From NCBI GenBank assembly GCA_937915545.1, contig CALGIJ010000021.1, positions 186,001-250,000 on the forward strand: a DNA stretch of 64,000 bases, given 5' to 3'. Made by a program: the position numbers and the translations under genes. Positions 17,371-25,663 of the stretch are shown piece after piece; the first letter of the stretch is position 1; each line of letters begins with the position of its first letter. Below the pieces are notes generated by a model, which saw only the letters and a program-made list of their open reading frames with translations, was not told the DNA's origin and did no database searches. The DNA is from an uncultured Desulfobacterales bacterium (GTDB lineage: Bacteria > Desulfobacterota > Desulfobulbia > Desulfobulbales > Desulfocapsaceae).

Positions 17371-18669
17371 GTGGAATTCACAACCGTCACCCTGACCCTC
17401 TGCCTCCTGCTGGTGCTCTTCATGGGCAGCACCGTGTGGATCGGCATCGCCCTCTTCCTCGTCGGCCTCGGCGGCTTCTTTTTCTTCACCGACCTGCCGC
17501 TCGGCTCGATCCTCGCCACCACCGCCTGGAACAACACCAGCGGCTCGGCGATGCTCGCCCTGCCGATGTTCGTGTGGATGGGCGAACTGCTCTTCCGCAG
17601 CAAGATCTCCGAGAACCTCTTCAAGGGCTTGACGCCGTGGATGGACCGCATCCCCGGCCGCCTGCTGCACGTCAACATCCTCGCCTGCACCTTCTTCGCC
17701 GCAGTCAGCGGTTCCTCGGCGGCAACCACCGCCACCGTCGGCAAGATCACCGTGCCGGAACTCGACAAGCGCGGCTACAACCGCAGCCTCTCGGTGGGCT
17801 CGCTGGCCGGTGCCGGTACCCTCGGCTTTCTCATCCCGCCGAGCATGATGATGCTCGTCTACGGCATCATCGGCGACGTCAGCATCGGCAAGCTGTTCAT
17901 CGCCGGCGTCATTCCCGGCCTGCTGCTCGCCGGGGTGTTCAGCCTCTATATCGTCCTCGTCTGCGTCATCCGCCCCAAAATGGCGCCGTCGGACCGCGAG
18001 CGCCACACCTGGGCGGAGCGGTTGGCCGCCATCCCCGAGATCCTGCCGGTGGTGGTGCTGATCCTCATCGTCCTCGGCAGCCTCTACAGCGGCTGGGCCA
18101 CTCCCACCGAAGCCGGGGTGGTCGGCGTCCTCGGCTCCCTGGCCTTCGCCGCCCTGACCAGGAGCCTCGACTGGAACGTGTTCCGCTCCAGCCTTCTCGG
18201 GGCGGTCAAAACCACGGCGATGATCATGCTCATCGTCCTTGGTGCCTCCTACCTCTCGGTGGTGGTGGGCTATCTCGGCATCACCCGCAAGCTCACCATG
18301 CTCGTCACCGAGATGGGGCTGTCGCCGTATATGCTCATCGTCATCCTCAGCATCCTCTATATCATCCTCGGCTGCCTGGTGGACGGCTTCTCGATGATCG
18401 TCATGACCACCCCCATCGTCCTGCCGCTGGTCACCGCCGCCGGCTTCGACACGGTGTGGTTCGGCATCTACCTGGTGCTGATGATCGAACTGGCGCAGAT
18501 CACCCCACCGGTCGGCTTCAATCTCTTCGTCATCAGTTCGCTCAACAACGACGATGTGCTCAAGATCGCCCGCGACGCCTTTCCCTTCTTCCTGCTCATG
18601 GCCATGAGCACCGCGGCGATCACCATTTTCCCGCAGATCGTCCTCTTTCTCCCCAACCTCATGAAATAG
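17371..18669 (+). CDS. dctM: TRAP transporter large permease (DctM)
   Basis: 432 residues starting at a GTG with AAAGGAG upstream. About 12 hydrophobic segments. FFAAVSGSSAATTATVGKITVPEL and the PPSMMMLVYG block are DctM signatures, as is the repeat-related DGFSMIVMTTPIVLPL near the C-terminus. It uses a sodium gradient to move the substrate delivered by DctP. Longer open frames that begin inside dctQ in this frame are not translated starts. Confidence 0.93.
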   Translation: MEFTTVTLTLCLLLVLFMGSTVWIGIALFLVGLGGFFFFTDLPLGSILATTAWNNTSGSAMLALPMFVWMGELLFRSKISENLFKGLTPWMDRIPGRLLHVNILACTFFAAVSGSSAATTATVGKITVPELDKRGYNRSLSVGSLAGAGTLGFLIPPSMMMLVYGIIGDVSIGKLFIAGVIPGLLLAGVFSLYIVLVCVIRPKMAPSDRERHTWAERLAAIPEILPVVVLILIVLGSLYSGWATPTEAGVVGVLGSLAFAALTRSLDWNVFRSSLLGAVKTTAMIMLIVLGASYLSVVVGYLGITRKLTMLVTEMGLSPYMLIVILSILYIILGCLVDGFSMIVMTTPIVLPLVTAAGFDTVWFGIYLVLMIELAQITPPVGFNLFVISSLNNDDVLKIARDAFPFFLLMAMSTAAITIFPQIVLFLPNLMK

Positions 18670-18678
18670 GAGCTTCCC

Positions 18679-19482
18679 GTGAACGCAGCGCCATCCGCCA
18701 AAGCCTCTATCGATCTCAACTGCGACATGGGGGAGAGCTTCGGCGCCTACACCCTCGGCATGGACGGGGAGATCATCGCCCATATCTCCTCGGCCAATAT
18801 CGCCTGCGGCTTTCACGCCGGCGACCCCCTGGTGATGAGCCGCACCGTCCTTTTGGCGCAACAGCACGGGGTGGCGGTGGGGGCCCACCCCGGCTACCCC
18901 GACCTGCAGGGCTTCGGCCGCCGCACCATGGACTGCACCGCCGCCGAGCTCGAGGCGTCGGTACGCTACCAGGTGGGGGCGCTCCATGCCTTCTGCCGGG
19001 AGCACGGCGTGCCCCTCTGCCACGTCAAGCCCCACGGCGCCCTCTATAACGCCCTGGTCGGCAACGACAGCCTCACCCGGGCGGTGGCCCGGGCCATCGC
19101 CTCCTTCGACCGCGGCCTGTTCATGGTCGCCTTGGCCGGCGGCTACGGCGAGCGGGCGCGGGCTATCGGCCGCGAGGAAGGCATCGAGACCCTGCTCGAG
19201 GCCTTTCCCGACCGCGCCTACACCCCCCAGGGAACCTTGCAGTCGCGGCGCCTGCCGGGGGCGGTTATCCACGATGCCGCCGAAGCGGCGCGGCGGGCGG
19301 TGCGCATGGCCGTCGAGGGAGTGGTCGAGGCGGTGGACGGCAGCCTGGTCGAGCTGCGCGCCGACACGCTCTGCGTGCACGGCGACAACCCCAACGGCGT
19401 CGCCCTGGCGGCGGAGATCCGGCGGCGCCTCGAAGAGGCCGGGGTGGCGGTGACCGCCCGCAAACGCCCCGAGATCGGCTAA
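18679..19482 (+). CDS. pxpA: 5-oxoprolinase subunit A (LamB/YcsF family)
   Basis: 267 residues, GTG start with AGGAG upstream. IDLNCDMGESFGAYTLG near the N-terminus and VKPHGALYNAL in the middle are diagnostic of PxpA. Known: PxpABC hydrolyses 5-oxoproline to glutamate with ATP. The gene begins 9 bp after dctM and is followed 11 bp later by pxpB, so transport and catabolism are in one operon. Confidence 0.93.
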   Translation: MNAAPSAKASIDLNCDMGESFGAYTLGMDGEIIAHISSANIACGFHAGDPLVMSRTVLLAQQHGVAVGAHPGYPDLQGFGRRTMDCTAAELEASVRYQVGALHAFCREHGVPLCHVKPHGALYNALVGNDSLTRAVARAIASFDRGLFMVALAGGYGERARAIGREEGIETLLEAFPDRAYTPQGTLQSRRLPGAVIHDAAEAARRAVRMAVEGVVEAVDGSLVELRADTLCVHGDNPNGVALAAEIRRRLEEAGVAVTARKRPEIG

Positions 19483-19493
19483 AGGGAGGAACG

Positions 19494-20183
19494 ATGGCGA
19501 CGGAATTCATCGCCAGCGGCGAACGCTGCCTGCTGGCCGTCTATGGCCGGTGCATCGACGAGCAGGTCAACGAGCGGGTGCACCGCATGGCAGCGCTGCT
19601 GCGCCGCCTCGGCAACCCGGCGATCGAGGCGGTGGTCGGCTCTTACTGCACGCTGGCAGTGCACTACGACCCCCTGCGCTACGGCTTCGCCGAGATGGTC
19701 GCCCTGCTCACCGACCTCGAGAAGGAGGTGGGGGCAACGACCGCCGCGCCGGCCAAAACGGTGGATATCCCAGTCTGCTACGGCGGGGAGTTCGGCCCCG
19801 ACCTGGAGTTTGTCGCCAGCCACTGCCGGATGAGCGAGGAGCAGGTCATCGCCCGCCACAGCACCCCGGCCTACCGCATCTACACCATCGGCTTCGCCCC
19901 CGGCTTCTGCTACCTCGGCGGCCTTGACGAAGCACTGCACACTCCGCGGCTGGAGTCGCCGCGGCAGAAGGTGGTGGCCGGCTCGGTGGGCATCGCCGGC
20001 AACCAGACCGGCGTCTATCCCCTGGACAGCCCTGGCGGCTGGCGCCTCATCGGCCGCACGCCCCTGCGCCTCTTCGCCCCGGAACGAGAGCAACCGCTGC
20101 TCTACGAGGCCGGCGATCTGATCCGCTTCCGTCCCATCTCGGAGATGGAATACCACACCCTTGCCGAGGAGGACTGCCAATGA
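19494..20183 (+). CDS. pxpB: 5-oxoprolinase subunit B (KipI family)
   Basis: 229 residues. Contains the KipI-type motifs GFAPGFCYLGGLD and VAGSVGIAGNQTGVYPLDSPGGW. Partner of PxpC; the two form the allophanate-hydrolase-like cyclophilin-fold complex. The ATG has AGGGAGGA upstream. The stop overlaps pxpC (ATGA), so translation of the two subunits is coupled. Confidence 0.93.
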   Translation: MATEFIASGERCLLAVYGRCIDEQVNERVHRMAALLRRLGNPAIEAVVGSYCTLAVHYDPLRYGFAEMVALLTDLEKEVGATTAAPAKTVDIPVCYGGEFGPDLEFVASHCRMSEEQVIARHSTPAYRIYTIGFAPGFCYLGGLDEALHTPRLESPRQKVVAGSVGIAGNQTGVYPLDSPGGWRLIGRTPLRLFAPEREQPLLYEAGDLIRFRPISEMEYHTLAEEDCQ

Positions 20184-21112
20184 GCGACGCCCTGCGCATC
20201 CTCTCCCCCGGCCCCTGCACAACGGTGCAGGACCTCGGCCGCTACCACGCCATGCACCTCGGGGTGCCGGTCTCCGGGGTCATGGACGACTACGCGGCGA
20301 CCTTCGCCAACCGTCTGGTCGGCAACGACCCCGGCGCCGCGGTGCTCGAGATGACCATGGTCGGCGCCAGCTTTACCGCCCTGGCGGCCTGCGACATCGC
20401 CATTACCGGCGCCGCCATGAGGCCACGCCTGGGCGGCCGGCCGGTGGAGCAGTGGGTGTCGCTGCCTCTCGCCCCGGGCGACGTCGTCGAGTTGGGCCTT
20501 GCCGAGAACGGCTGCCGCGCCTATCTCGCCATCGGCGGCGGCTTCGACGTGGCCCCGCTGCTCGGCAGCCGCTCCACCTATCTCGGCGGCAAGTGCGGCG
20601 GCTATCAGGGCCGCATGCTCGCCGCGGGCGACGTCCTGCGACGCCTGGAGGCGCCGCTGCTGCCCCGGCCGAACCGCCTGCCCTGGTACCCCATCTACCC
20701 GGAGACCATCGTCGTCGACGCCATCCCCGGGCCGCACCATGGCTGGTTCGGCGCCGCTCTGGAGACGTTTTTCTCCACCCTCTTCACCGTCTCCGCCCAG
20801 TGCAACCGCATGGGCATCCGCCTCGACGGGGGGAAGGTACAGCGCGACCCCGGCGCTCCGGAGAGCATCCTCTCCGAGCCGGTGGTGCCCGGCAACGTGC
20901 AGATTCCCGCCGGCGGCCAGCCGATCATCCTCCTCAAGGAGCAGACCGTCGGCGGCTATACGGCCATCGCCACGGTCATCTCCAGCGATCTCTGGCGCCT
21001 CGGCCAGGCCAAGCCGGGCGACCGCCTGCGCTTTTCCCCGGTGGACGTCGACTGCGGCCAGCGCCTGCTGCGCCAGTGGGCGGAGTTTCTCGCCACGCCG
21101 GTCAGCTGCTGA
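20180..21112 (+). CDS. pxpC: 5-oxoprolinase subunit C (KipA family)
   Basis: 310 residues. ILSPGPCTTVQDLGRYHAMHLGVPVSGVMD at the N-terminus and GGYTAIATVISSDLWRLGQAKPGDRLRF at the C-terminus are typical of the KipA/allophanate hydrolase subunit 2 family. It completes the ATP-dependent 5-oxoprolinase and is the last gene of the GntR-TRAP-pxp unit; the next gene runs the opposite way. Confidence 0.93.
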   Translation: MSDALRILSPGPCTTVQDLGRYHAMHLGVPVSGVMDDYAATFANRLVGNDPGAAVLEMTMVGASFTALAACDIAITGAAMRPRLGGRPVEQWVSLPLAPGDVVELGLAENGCRAYLAIGGGFDVAPLLGSRSTYLGGKCGGYQGRMLAAGDVLRRLEAPLLPRPNRLPWYPIYPETIVVDAIPGPHHGWFGAALETFFSTLFTVSAQCNRMGIRLDGGKVQRDPGAPESILSEPVVPGNVQIPAGGQPIILLKEQTVGGYTAIATVISSDLWRLGQAKPGDRLRFSPVDVDCGQRLLRQWAEFLATPVSC

Positions 21113-21204
21113 GTATGCATCTCTCCCGTCCGCCGCACGACTGACCTGCCCGCGGCCTGCGGTCATTGTCACGGCTTGACGCCCATCGCCACCCGGCGAT
21201 GGGC

Positions 21205-22341
21205 TTATTCCTCAACGAGCACGCCTTCCTGAAGCCCCTGGCGGTCGATGGTAGTGACCACCGTTTCTCCGGCGGCCAGTCCCTGGCGGATCTCGGTGAA
21301 CTGCCAGTTGCCGAGGCCGGCAACCACCGGGCGGCGGGAGAGGCGGCGCGTCTTGTCGTCAACCACGTAGACGAAGCCGTCGCGATGCAGGGCCTCGCTG
21401 CGCACCCGCACCGCCCCGGCGCTGCGCGCCACGACGATCTCCACATCGGCGCTGTAGCCGACGAGCAGGCGCACATCGCCGGCCACCTCCTCGAGATCGA
21501 CCTCCACCTCCACCGTACGCGCCTGCTTGGCCAACTCGAGGACATAGGGGGAAACGGTGCGCGTCTTGCCGGCGAAGACCCTTTTGGGGAAGGCGTCGAG
21601 GGTGACGCGCACCTCCATCCCGGGACGGATCTGGGCGGCGTCGATCTCATCGATGGGGGCGGCGACATAGAGGGAGTCGAGGTTGATGAGGTCGACCACC
21701 GGCAGGGTGGCGATGCCCGGCGGCGACGGGGTGATATACTCGCCGATCTCGCCGTTGACCTCGGCGACGATGCCGGCAAAGGGGGCGGTGATGACCGTGC
21801 GCTCGACCATCGCCCGCGCCGCCGCGACCCGCGCCAGGGCCGCCTCGTGCTGGGCACGCGCCCCCAGGCAGGCCGCCTTCTTGGCGGCGGCGGTGGCCAC
21901 CGCCTCGTCATAGCTCGACTCGGAAGTCGAGCGGTTCTTGTGCAGCTCGCTCTGGCGACGCTCCTGGCGCTCGCTGTACTCGGCCAGCAGGCAGGCCTCG
22001 CGGGCGGTGGCCTCGGCGACGCGGACCTGGGCCAGGGCGAGGTCGACATCGGCCTGCAGATCACTGTTCCACAGGGAGAGCAGCACCTGGCCGGCCTCCA
22101 CCGTATCGCCACGACGCACCGCCAGGAGGGCGATGCGCCCGCCCATCGCCGGGGCCAGCTCGGCGCGGCGGCGGGCCTTGACCGAGCCGGCCCGGGTATT
22201 GGCGACGGTGGCCTCGACCAGGCCGACCTCGGCTTTGGCCATGGTTACCTTGACCGCCGCTTCGCGGCCGAAATGGCGGTATGCGAAAAAAGCGCCGCAC
22301 AACACCACGACAAGCAAGAGCAGCAACAGGCGTTTCATCAT
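21205..22341 (-). CDS. HlyD/MacA-type periplasmic adaptor, orphan
   Basis: 378 residues. N-terminal anchor (RLLLLLLVVVLCGAFFAYR), lipoyl halves (MGGRIALLAVRRGDTVEAGQVLLSL and VITAPFAGIVAEVNGEIGEYI) around an alanine-rich coiled-coil hairpin, and beta-barrel and C-terminal domains (GMEVRVTLDAFP, LAAGETVVTTIDRQGLQEG). No pump or channel gene is next to it. It could partner the MacB-like ATPase and permeases at 3415-6515, which lack a dedicated adaptor; that link is inference only. Confidence 0.88.
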   Translation of the reverse strand: MMKRLLLLLLVVVLCGAFFAYRHFGREAAVKVTMAKAEVGLVEATVANTRAGSVKARRRAELAPAMGGRIALLAVRRGDTVEAGQVLLSLWNSDLQADVDLALAQVRVAEATAREACLLAEYSERQERRQSELHKNRSTSESSYDEAVATAAAKKAACLGARAQHEAALARVAAARAMVERTVITAPFAGIVAEVNGEIGEYITPSPPGIATLPVVDLINLDSLYVAAPIDEIDAAQIRPGMEVRVTLDAFPKRVFAGKTRTVSPYVLELAKQARTVEVEVDLEEVAGDVRLLVGYSADVEIVVARSAGAVRVRSEALHRDGFVYVVDDKTRRLSRRPVVAGLGNWQFTEIRQGLAAGETVVTTIDRQGLQEGVLVEE

Positions 22342-22515
22342 TCCCCCTCGCCGATTCCGGCGATACCCACAGCCAGCTTGCGGAAAAAACCTTTGTCCCC
22401 TTCCTGGCCATAGGGTACCATACCTGTGCTTCGGCCACCGCGACTATTTCCGCAGCGGCTGCGGAACCTTTCCGCCCCGCCGGCCACGGGCATCGCCACG
22501 ACAAGGAGGACAACA

Positions 22516-22854
22516 ATGAGCGACTGTATTTTCTGCAAGATCATCGCCGGGGAGATCCCCGCCAAGAAACTCTACGAAGACGACGAGGTGGTGGCCTTCT
22601 GGGACATCGCCCCCCAGGCGCCGGTCCATTTCCTGGTCATTCCCAAGAAGCACCTCGCCGCCCCGGTCGATGTCGAGGAAGTCGACGACCGCGTCATCGG
22701 CAAGCTCATCCGCATCGGCGCAGGGCTGGCCAAGGAAAACGGCGTCGCCGACGGCTTCCGGGTCATCTTCAACAACGGCAAGAAGGCCGGCCAGGAAGTC
22801 TTCCATATCCACATGCACATCCTCGGAGGACGCGAGCGGCCCTGGCCGCTGTGA
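22516..22854 (+). CDS. HIT-family nucleotide hydrolase
   Basis: 112 residues. The C-terminus carries the histidine triad HIHMHILGG, and the N-terminus CIFCKIIAGEIPAKKLYEDDEVVAFWDI is typical of HinT-like proteins. These hydrolyse purine nucleoside phosphoramidates. The ATG follows AAGGAGGACAACA. It precedes rmuC by 24 bp. Confidence 0.95.
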   Translation: MSDCIFCKIIAGEIPAKKLYEDDEVVAFWDIAPQAPVHFLVIPKKHLAAPVDVEEVDDRVIGKLIRIGAGLAKENGVADGFRVIFNNGKKAGQEVFHIHMHILGGRERPWPL

Positions 22855-22878
22855 TCCGCAACAAGGCCAGGAGAAGCC

Positions 22879-24198
22879 ATGAACGACCTCGCGGCGGGGC
22901 TTACCGCTCTCCTCCCGGCCACCCTGCCGCCGCTCCTCACCCTGCTCCTCCTCGGCGCCGTACCCCTGCTCGCCATCCTCGCCGCGGCTCTGGCCATCCT
23001 GCTCGTTCACGTCCGCGGCCAGCGGCGGCGCGCGGAGCGGGAGCTGCTGCTGGCCCAGCGGCGTTGCCGCGAGCAGGAGATCCGCGCCGCCAAGCTGATC
23101 ACTCTGCTCAAAAACGACCGCAAGCATGGGGCCGAGAAGCTGCGCCTGCTCGAAGACGCCCGTGACGAAATCTCCCTGCGCTTTGCCAGGCTCGCCCAGC
23201 AGACCCTCGAAGAGAAGAGCATCCTGCTCAGCGATCTCAACCGCGACCGCATCGGCGCCATGCTCGAGCCGCTGCACCGCCAGCTCGCCCTCTTCAAGCA
23301 GGAGCTCAACGAACTGGCCAGGGAGGACAGCCGCGAACGCCAGTCCTTGAAGAGCGAGATCCTCCAGTTGCGCGACCTCAACCAGCTCCTCAACCGCGAG
23401 GCACAGAACCTCACCCGGGCTTTGAAAAGCGACAACAAGCTGCAGGGCAACTGGGGCGAGCTGGTGCTGAGCCGGGTGCTGGAGCGCTCCGGGCTGCGCC
23501 TCGGCCACGAATACCACACCCAGGAAAGCTATCGTGACGACAGCCACCGCCTGCAGCGGCCGGATGTGGTCATCCACCTGCCAGAGGGCCGCGAGGTCAT
23601 CGTCGACGCCAAGGTCTCGCTGGTGGCCTGGGAGCGCCTGGTCAACTGCGAGGAGGAGAGCGAGCGGGCCGAGCAGCTGCGCCTTTTGACCCGCGCCATT
23701 CGCGACCACGTCGCCGGGCTGGGAGGCAAGAATTACCCGAGGCTGGCGGGGCTGACCTCGCTCGATTTCGTCCTCATGTTCCTGCCCATCGAGGCGGCCT
23801 TCGCCTCCGTCGTCCAGGCCGACGAAAACCTCCTGGCCGACGCCCTGGCGGCGGGGGTGATCATCGTCACCCCGACCACCCTGCTGGCCACGCTGAAAAC
23901 CATCGAGAACCTGTGGAAGTACGAGCGGCAGAACCGCAACGCCATAGAAATCGCCCGCCGCGCCGGGCAGATGCATGACAAGTTCTGCCTCTTCGCCCTC
24001 GAGCTGGAAAAACTCGGCAAGCAGCTGGCATCGTGCCAGGCCACCTACGATCTGACCATGGCCAGGCTCACCCAGGGACGCGGCAACCTCGTCAGTCAGG
24101 CGGAACAGCTGCGCGAATTGGGGGTGCAGACGAAAAGAGAACTCCCGAGAACAATGAGCGACGCGTCTGAAGCGCACTCCTCGGTCAGCGCCGAATGA
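22879..24198 (+). CDS. rmuC: DNA recombination protein RmuC
   Basis: 439 residues. N-terminal membrane segment (LLTLLLLGAVPLLAILAAALAILL), a long coiled coil (RAERELLLAQRR to LNQLLNREAQNL), then the RmuC nuclease-like domain: GNWGELVLSRVLERSGLR, VVIHLPEGREVIVDAKVSL with the PD-(D/E)xK-type DAK, and MFLPIEAAFASVVQADENLL. RmuC limits inversion and recombination at short repeats. Ordinary length and complete. Confidence 0.93.
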   Translation: MNDLAAGLTALLPATLPPLLTLLLLGAVPLLAILAAALAILLVHVRGQRRRAERELLLAQRRCREQEIRAAKLITLLKNDRKHGAEKLRLLEDARDEISLRFARLAQQTLEEKSILLSDLNRDRIGAMLEPLHRQLALFKQELNELAREDSRERQSLKSEILQLRDLNQLLNREAQNLTRALKSDNKLQGNWGELVLSRVLERSGLRLGHEYHTQESYRDDSHRLQRPDVVIHLPEGREVIVDAKVSLVAWERLVNCEEESERAEQLRLLTRAIRDHVAGLGGKNYPRLAGLTSLDFVLMFLPIEAAFASVVQADENLLADALAAGVIIVTPTTLLATLKTIENLWKYERQNRNAIEIARRAGQMHDKFCLFALELEKLGKQLASCQATYDLTMARLTQGRGNLVSQAEQLRELGVQTKRELPRTMSDASEAHSSVSAE

Positions 24199-24215
24199 AG
24201 CGGAAAGGGGAACAG

Positions 24216-24503
24216 TTATACTCTCTTGATGGCCGCCTTATAGATCGCATTTCTTTCTCTCTTGCCGACGGCAATAACCGCCACCACTACTTCTTCCTCG
24301 CGAACCTGATAGACCAAGCGAAAGCCGGCACGATTGAGTTTTATCTTGTAACAGTCTTTCATGCCGCTCAAACGAGCGCTTTCGATACAGGGATGCTCCA
24401 GCCGCTCCTTGAGCTTTTTCGCAAAGATCGCACGAATGGTAGTATCAAGATTGTCCCATTCCTTTTTCGCCTCCTCTTTGAAGACCAGCCTATAGATACT
24501 CAT
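24216..24503 (-). CDS. RelE/ParE-superfamily toxin
   Basis: 95 residues. YRLVFKEEAKKEWDNLDTTIRAIFAKKLKERL and YKIKLNRAGFRLVYQVREEEVVVAVIAVGKRER match RelE mRNA interferases, including the basic R-x-(F/Y)RLVY core. It overlaps the antitoxin gene by 14 bp and is read second, as in relBE. It lies just after rmuC in the opposite direction. Confidence 0.92.
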   Translation of the reverse strand: MSIYRLVFKEEAKKEWDNLDTTIRAIFAKKLKERLEHPCIESARLSGMKDCYKIKLNRAGFRLVYQVREEEVVVAVIAVGKRERNAIYKAAIKRV

Positions 24504-24747
24504 CGATATTCACTTCAACTTCCGGCTGGTCTTTGCGAGCCTCGACAAGAGCGGCCAACTCCATATCCTCGAGCTTGTCCATGAGCAGTTCGAAGGCCTT
24601 GGCGGGGACTGCATAGAAGACAGGTTCGTTGCGATTGAGTATGGCAACCGGGGCGCCATCTCCCTGCTGAACAACCGCCATAGGATTTTTCTTCAATGCC
24701 GATATGCCGGCGCTGACATCGGCGAGAATGGGATGGGTAAGAACCAT
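24490..24747 (-). CDS. RelB/Phd-family antitoxin
   Basis: 85 residues. ILADVSAGISALKKNPMAVVQQGDGAPVAILNRNEPVFYAVPAKAFELLM is the Phd/YefM-type N-terminal DNA-binding fold; the acidic C-terminus (ARKDQPEVEVNIDEYL) would wrap the toxin. First gene of the pair, behind a clear promoter and overlapping operator, which suggests normal autorepression. Confidence 0.92.
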   Translation of the reverse strand: MVLTHPILADVSAGISALKKNPMAVVQQGDGAPVAILNRNEPVFYAVPAKAFELLMDKLEDMELAALVEARKDQPEVEVNIDEYL

Positions 24748-24774
24748 CGCGAAACCTCATTCTTCTAAAGGAAA

Positions 24775-24792
24775 TGTACAAGGCCTTTTACA
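24775..24792. promoter_or_regulatory. Putative toxin-antitoxin operator
   Basis: An 18-bp imperfect palindrome centred on AAGGCCTT with TGTA and TACA outer arms (two mismatched positions). It covers the expected transcription start region between the -10 box and the antitoxin ATG, the usual place for RelB/Phd binding. Confidence 0.5.
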
Positions 24793-24800
24793 ATAGTCCT

Positions 24801-24829
24801 ATTATAGGTCGCTCACACCAACAGAGCAA
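24801..24829 (-). promoter_or_regulatory. Sigma-70 promoter of the toxin-antitoxin operon
   Basis: On the minus strand: TTGCTC (24829-24824), a 17-bp spacer, perfect TATAAT (24806-24801). About 50 bp separate it from the antitoxin start. Confidence 0.6.
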
Positions 24830-24878
24830 GCCGAAAAGGGTCTTTTAAAAACACTTTTAAAAGCACTGTTCGAAGACT

Positions 24879-25517
24879 TCAGCCCTCCTCCGCCACACCC
24901 TTCCTGACCACGAAGACCCCCTCGCCATTGACCGCAAAAAGCGGCACGAAGGGGAAGCGGTCGGGCGGGACCACCTCATCGGTGGTCGAGCGCATGACCA
25001 CCTGGTGCCCCTCCCGGGTAATGACGAGAAGAACGGCATGGGACTCCCGGCGCCCGCTCTCGACGAGATAGCCGACCAGCAGCTGCATGCGCCCGGCTGG
25101 CCATCGCAGACGCATCAGGCTCGCCGCCTTGAGCAGGGCGATATCCTCGCAGTCCCCCCCTTCCTCGAGCACCACGTCGGGCTCGGCCCAATAGTCCTTT
25201 TTATGGTAGTGGGAGTAATCGTCGCGGTAAAGGACATCGCCATTGATAGTGGCGTTGAGGCGTCTCAGGCCCTCCAGTTCGTCGACAAAATGAATATCCT
25301 GCAACTGGCGCCGCCAGGTGGCGAGGGTGGCGTGGGGCGACTGCTCCAGATGCTGGCGATGCTGCTGGGCCCTCTTCAGCCAATCGCGCATTGACGCCAT
25401 GATGCGCTCGTTCTCGATGCGGATCTCCTTGTAGTCATGATCGATCGAGGCAAAGCACTCCACCCATGGCAGCATGAACAGACACCAGAACACCATGCGA
25501 ACAGAGAAACCCGTCAT
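24879..25517 (-). CDS. LapG-like transglutaminase-type cysteine protease (BTLCP family), possibly impaired
   Basis: 212 residues with a signal peptide-like N-terminus (FSVRMVFWCLFMLPWVECFA). The catalytic Cys block is EEGGDCEDIALLKAASL (C123) and the His block is RRESHAVLLV (H160). Known: family members end the triad with an Asp in an LDN-like motif before a TDEV stretch; here that site reads MRSTTDEV, so the usual Asp appears to be replaced by Arg176. LapG enzymes cut surface adhesins in the periplasm under LapD control. No LapD gene is visible. The nearby exported repeat protein at 31012 is one conceivable target, but this is speculation. Confidence 0.78.
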   Translation of the reverse strand: MTGFSVRMVFWCLFMLPWVECFASIDHDYKEIRIENERIMASMRDWLKRAQQHRQHLEQSPHATLATWRRQLQDIHFVDELEGLRRLNATINGDVLYRDDYSHYHKKDYWAEPDVVLEEGGDCEDIALLKAASLMRLRWPAGRMQLLVGYLVESGRRESHAVLLVITREGHQVVMRSTTDEVVPPDRFPFVPLFAVNGEGVFVVRKGVAEEG

Positions 25518-25663
25518 TCTTCGCCTACCTCACGAATGATTTTTTTACCTCTTGCCCCCTTGTGCATTCCCTTTCCACCTCGTAAGGTTGCAAAAGGCAA
25601 TCGTTCTTACCTGAGTAGGGTTATCACTAGTACGTGCACTCGCAAGATTCCACCAAGACTGCC

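Noticed and set aside
17353..19380. Long open frame on the minus strand across dctM and pxpA
   Set aside because: Antisense shadow in GC-rich DNA; the peptide is low-complexity D/E/H-rich sequence, while the plus strand carries well-conserved genes with ribosome sites.
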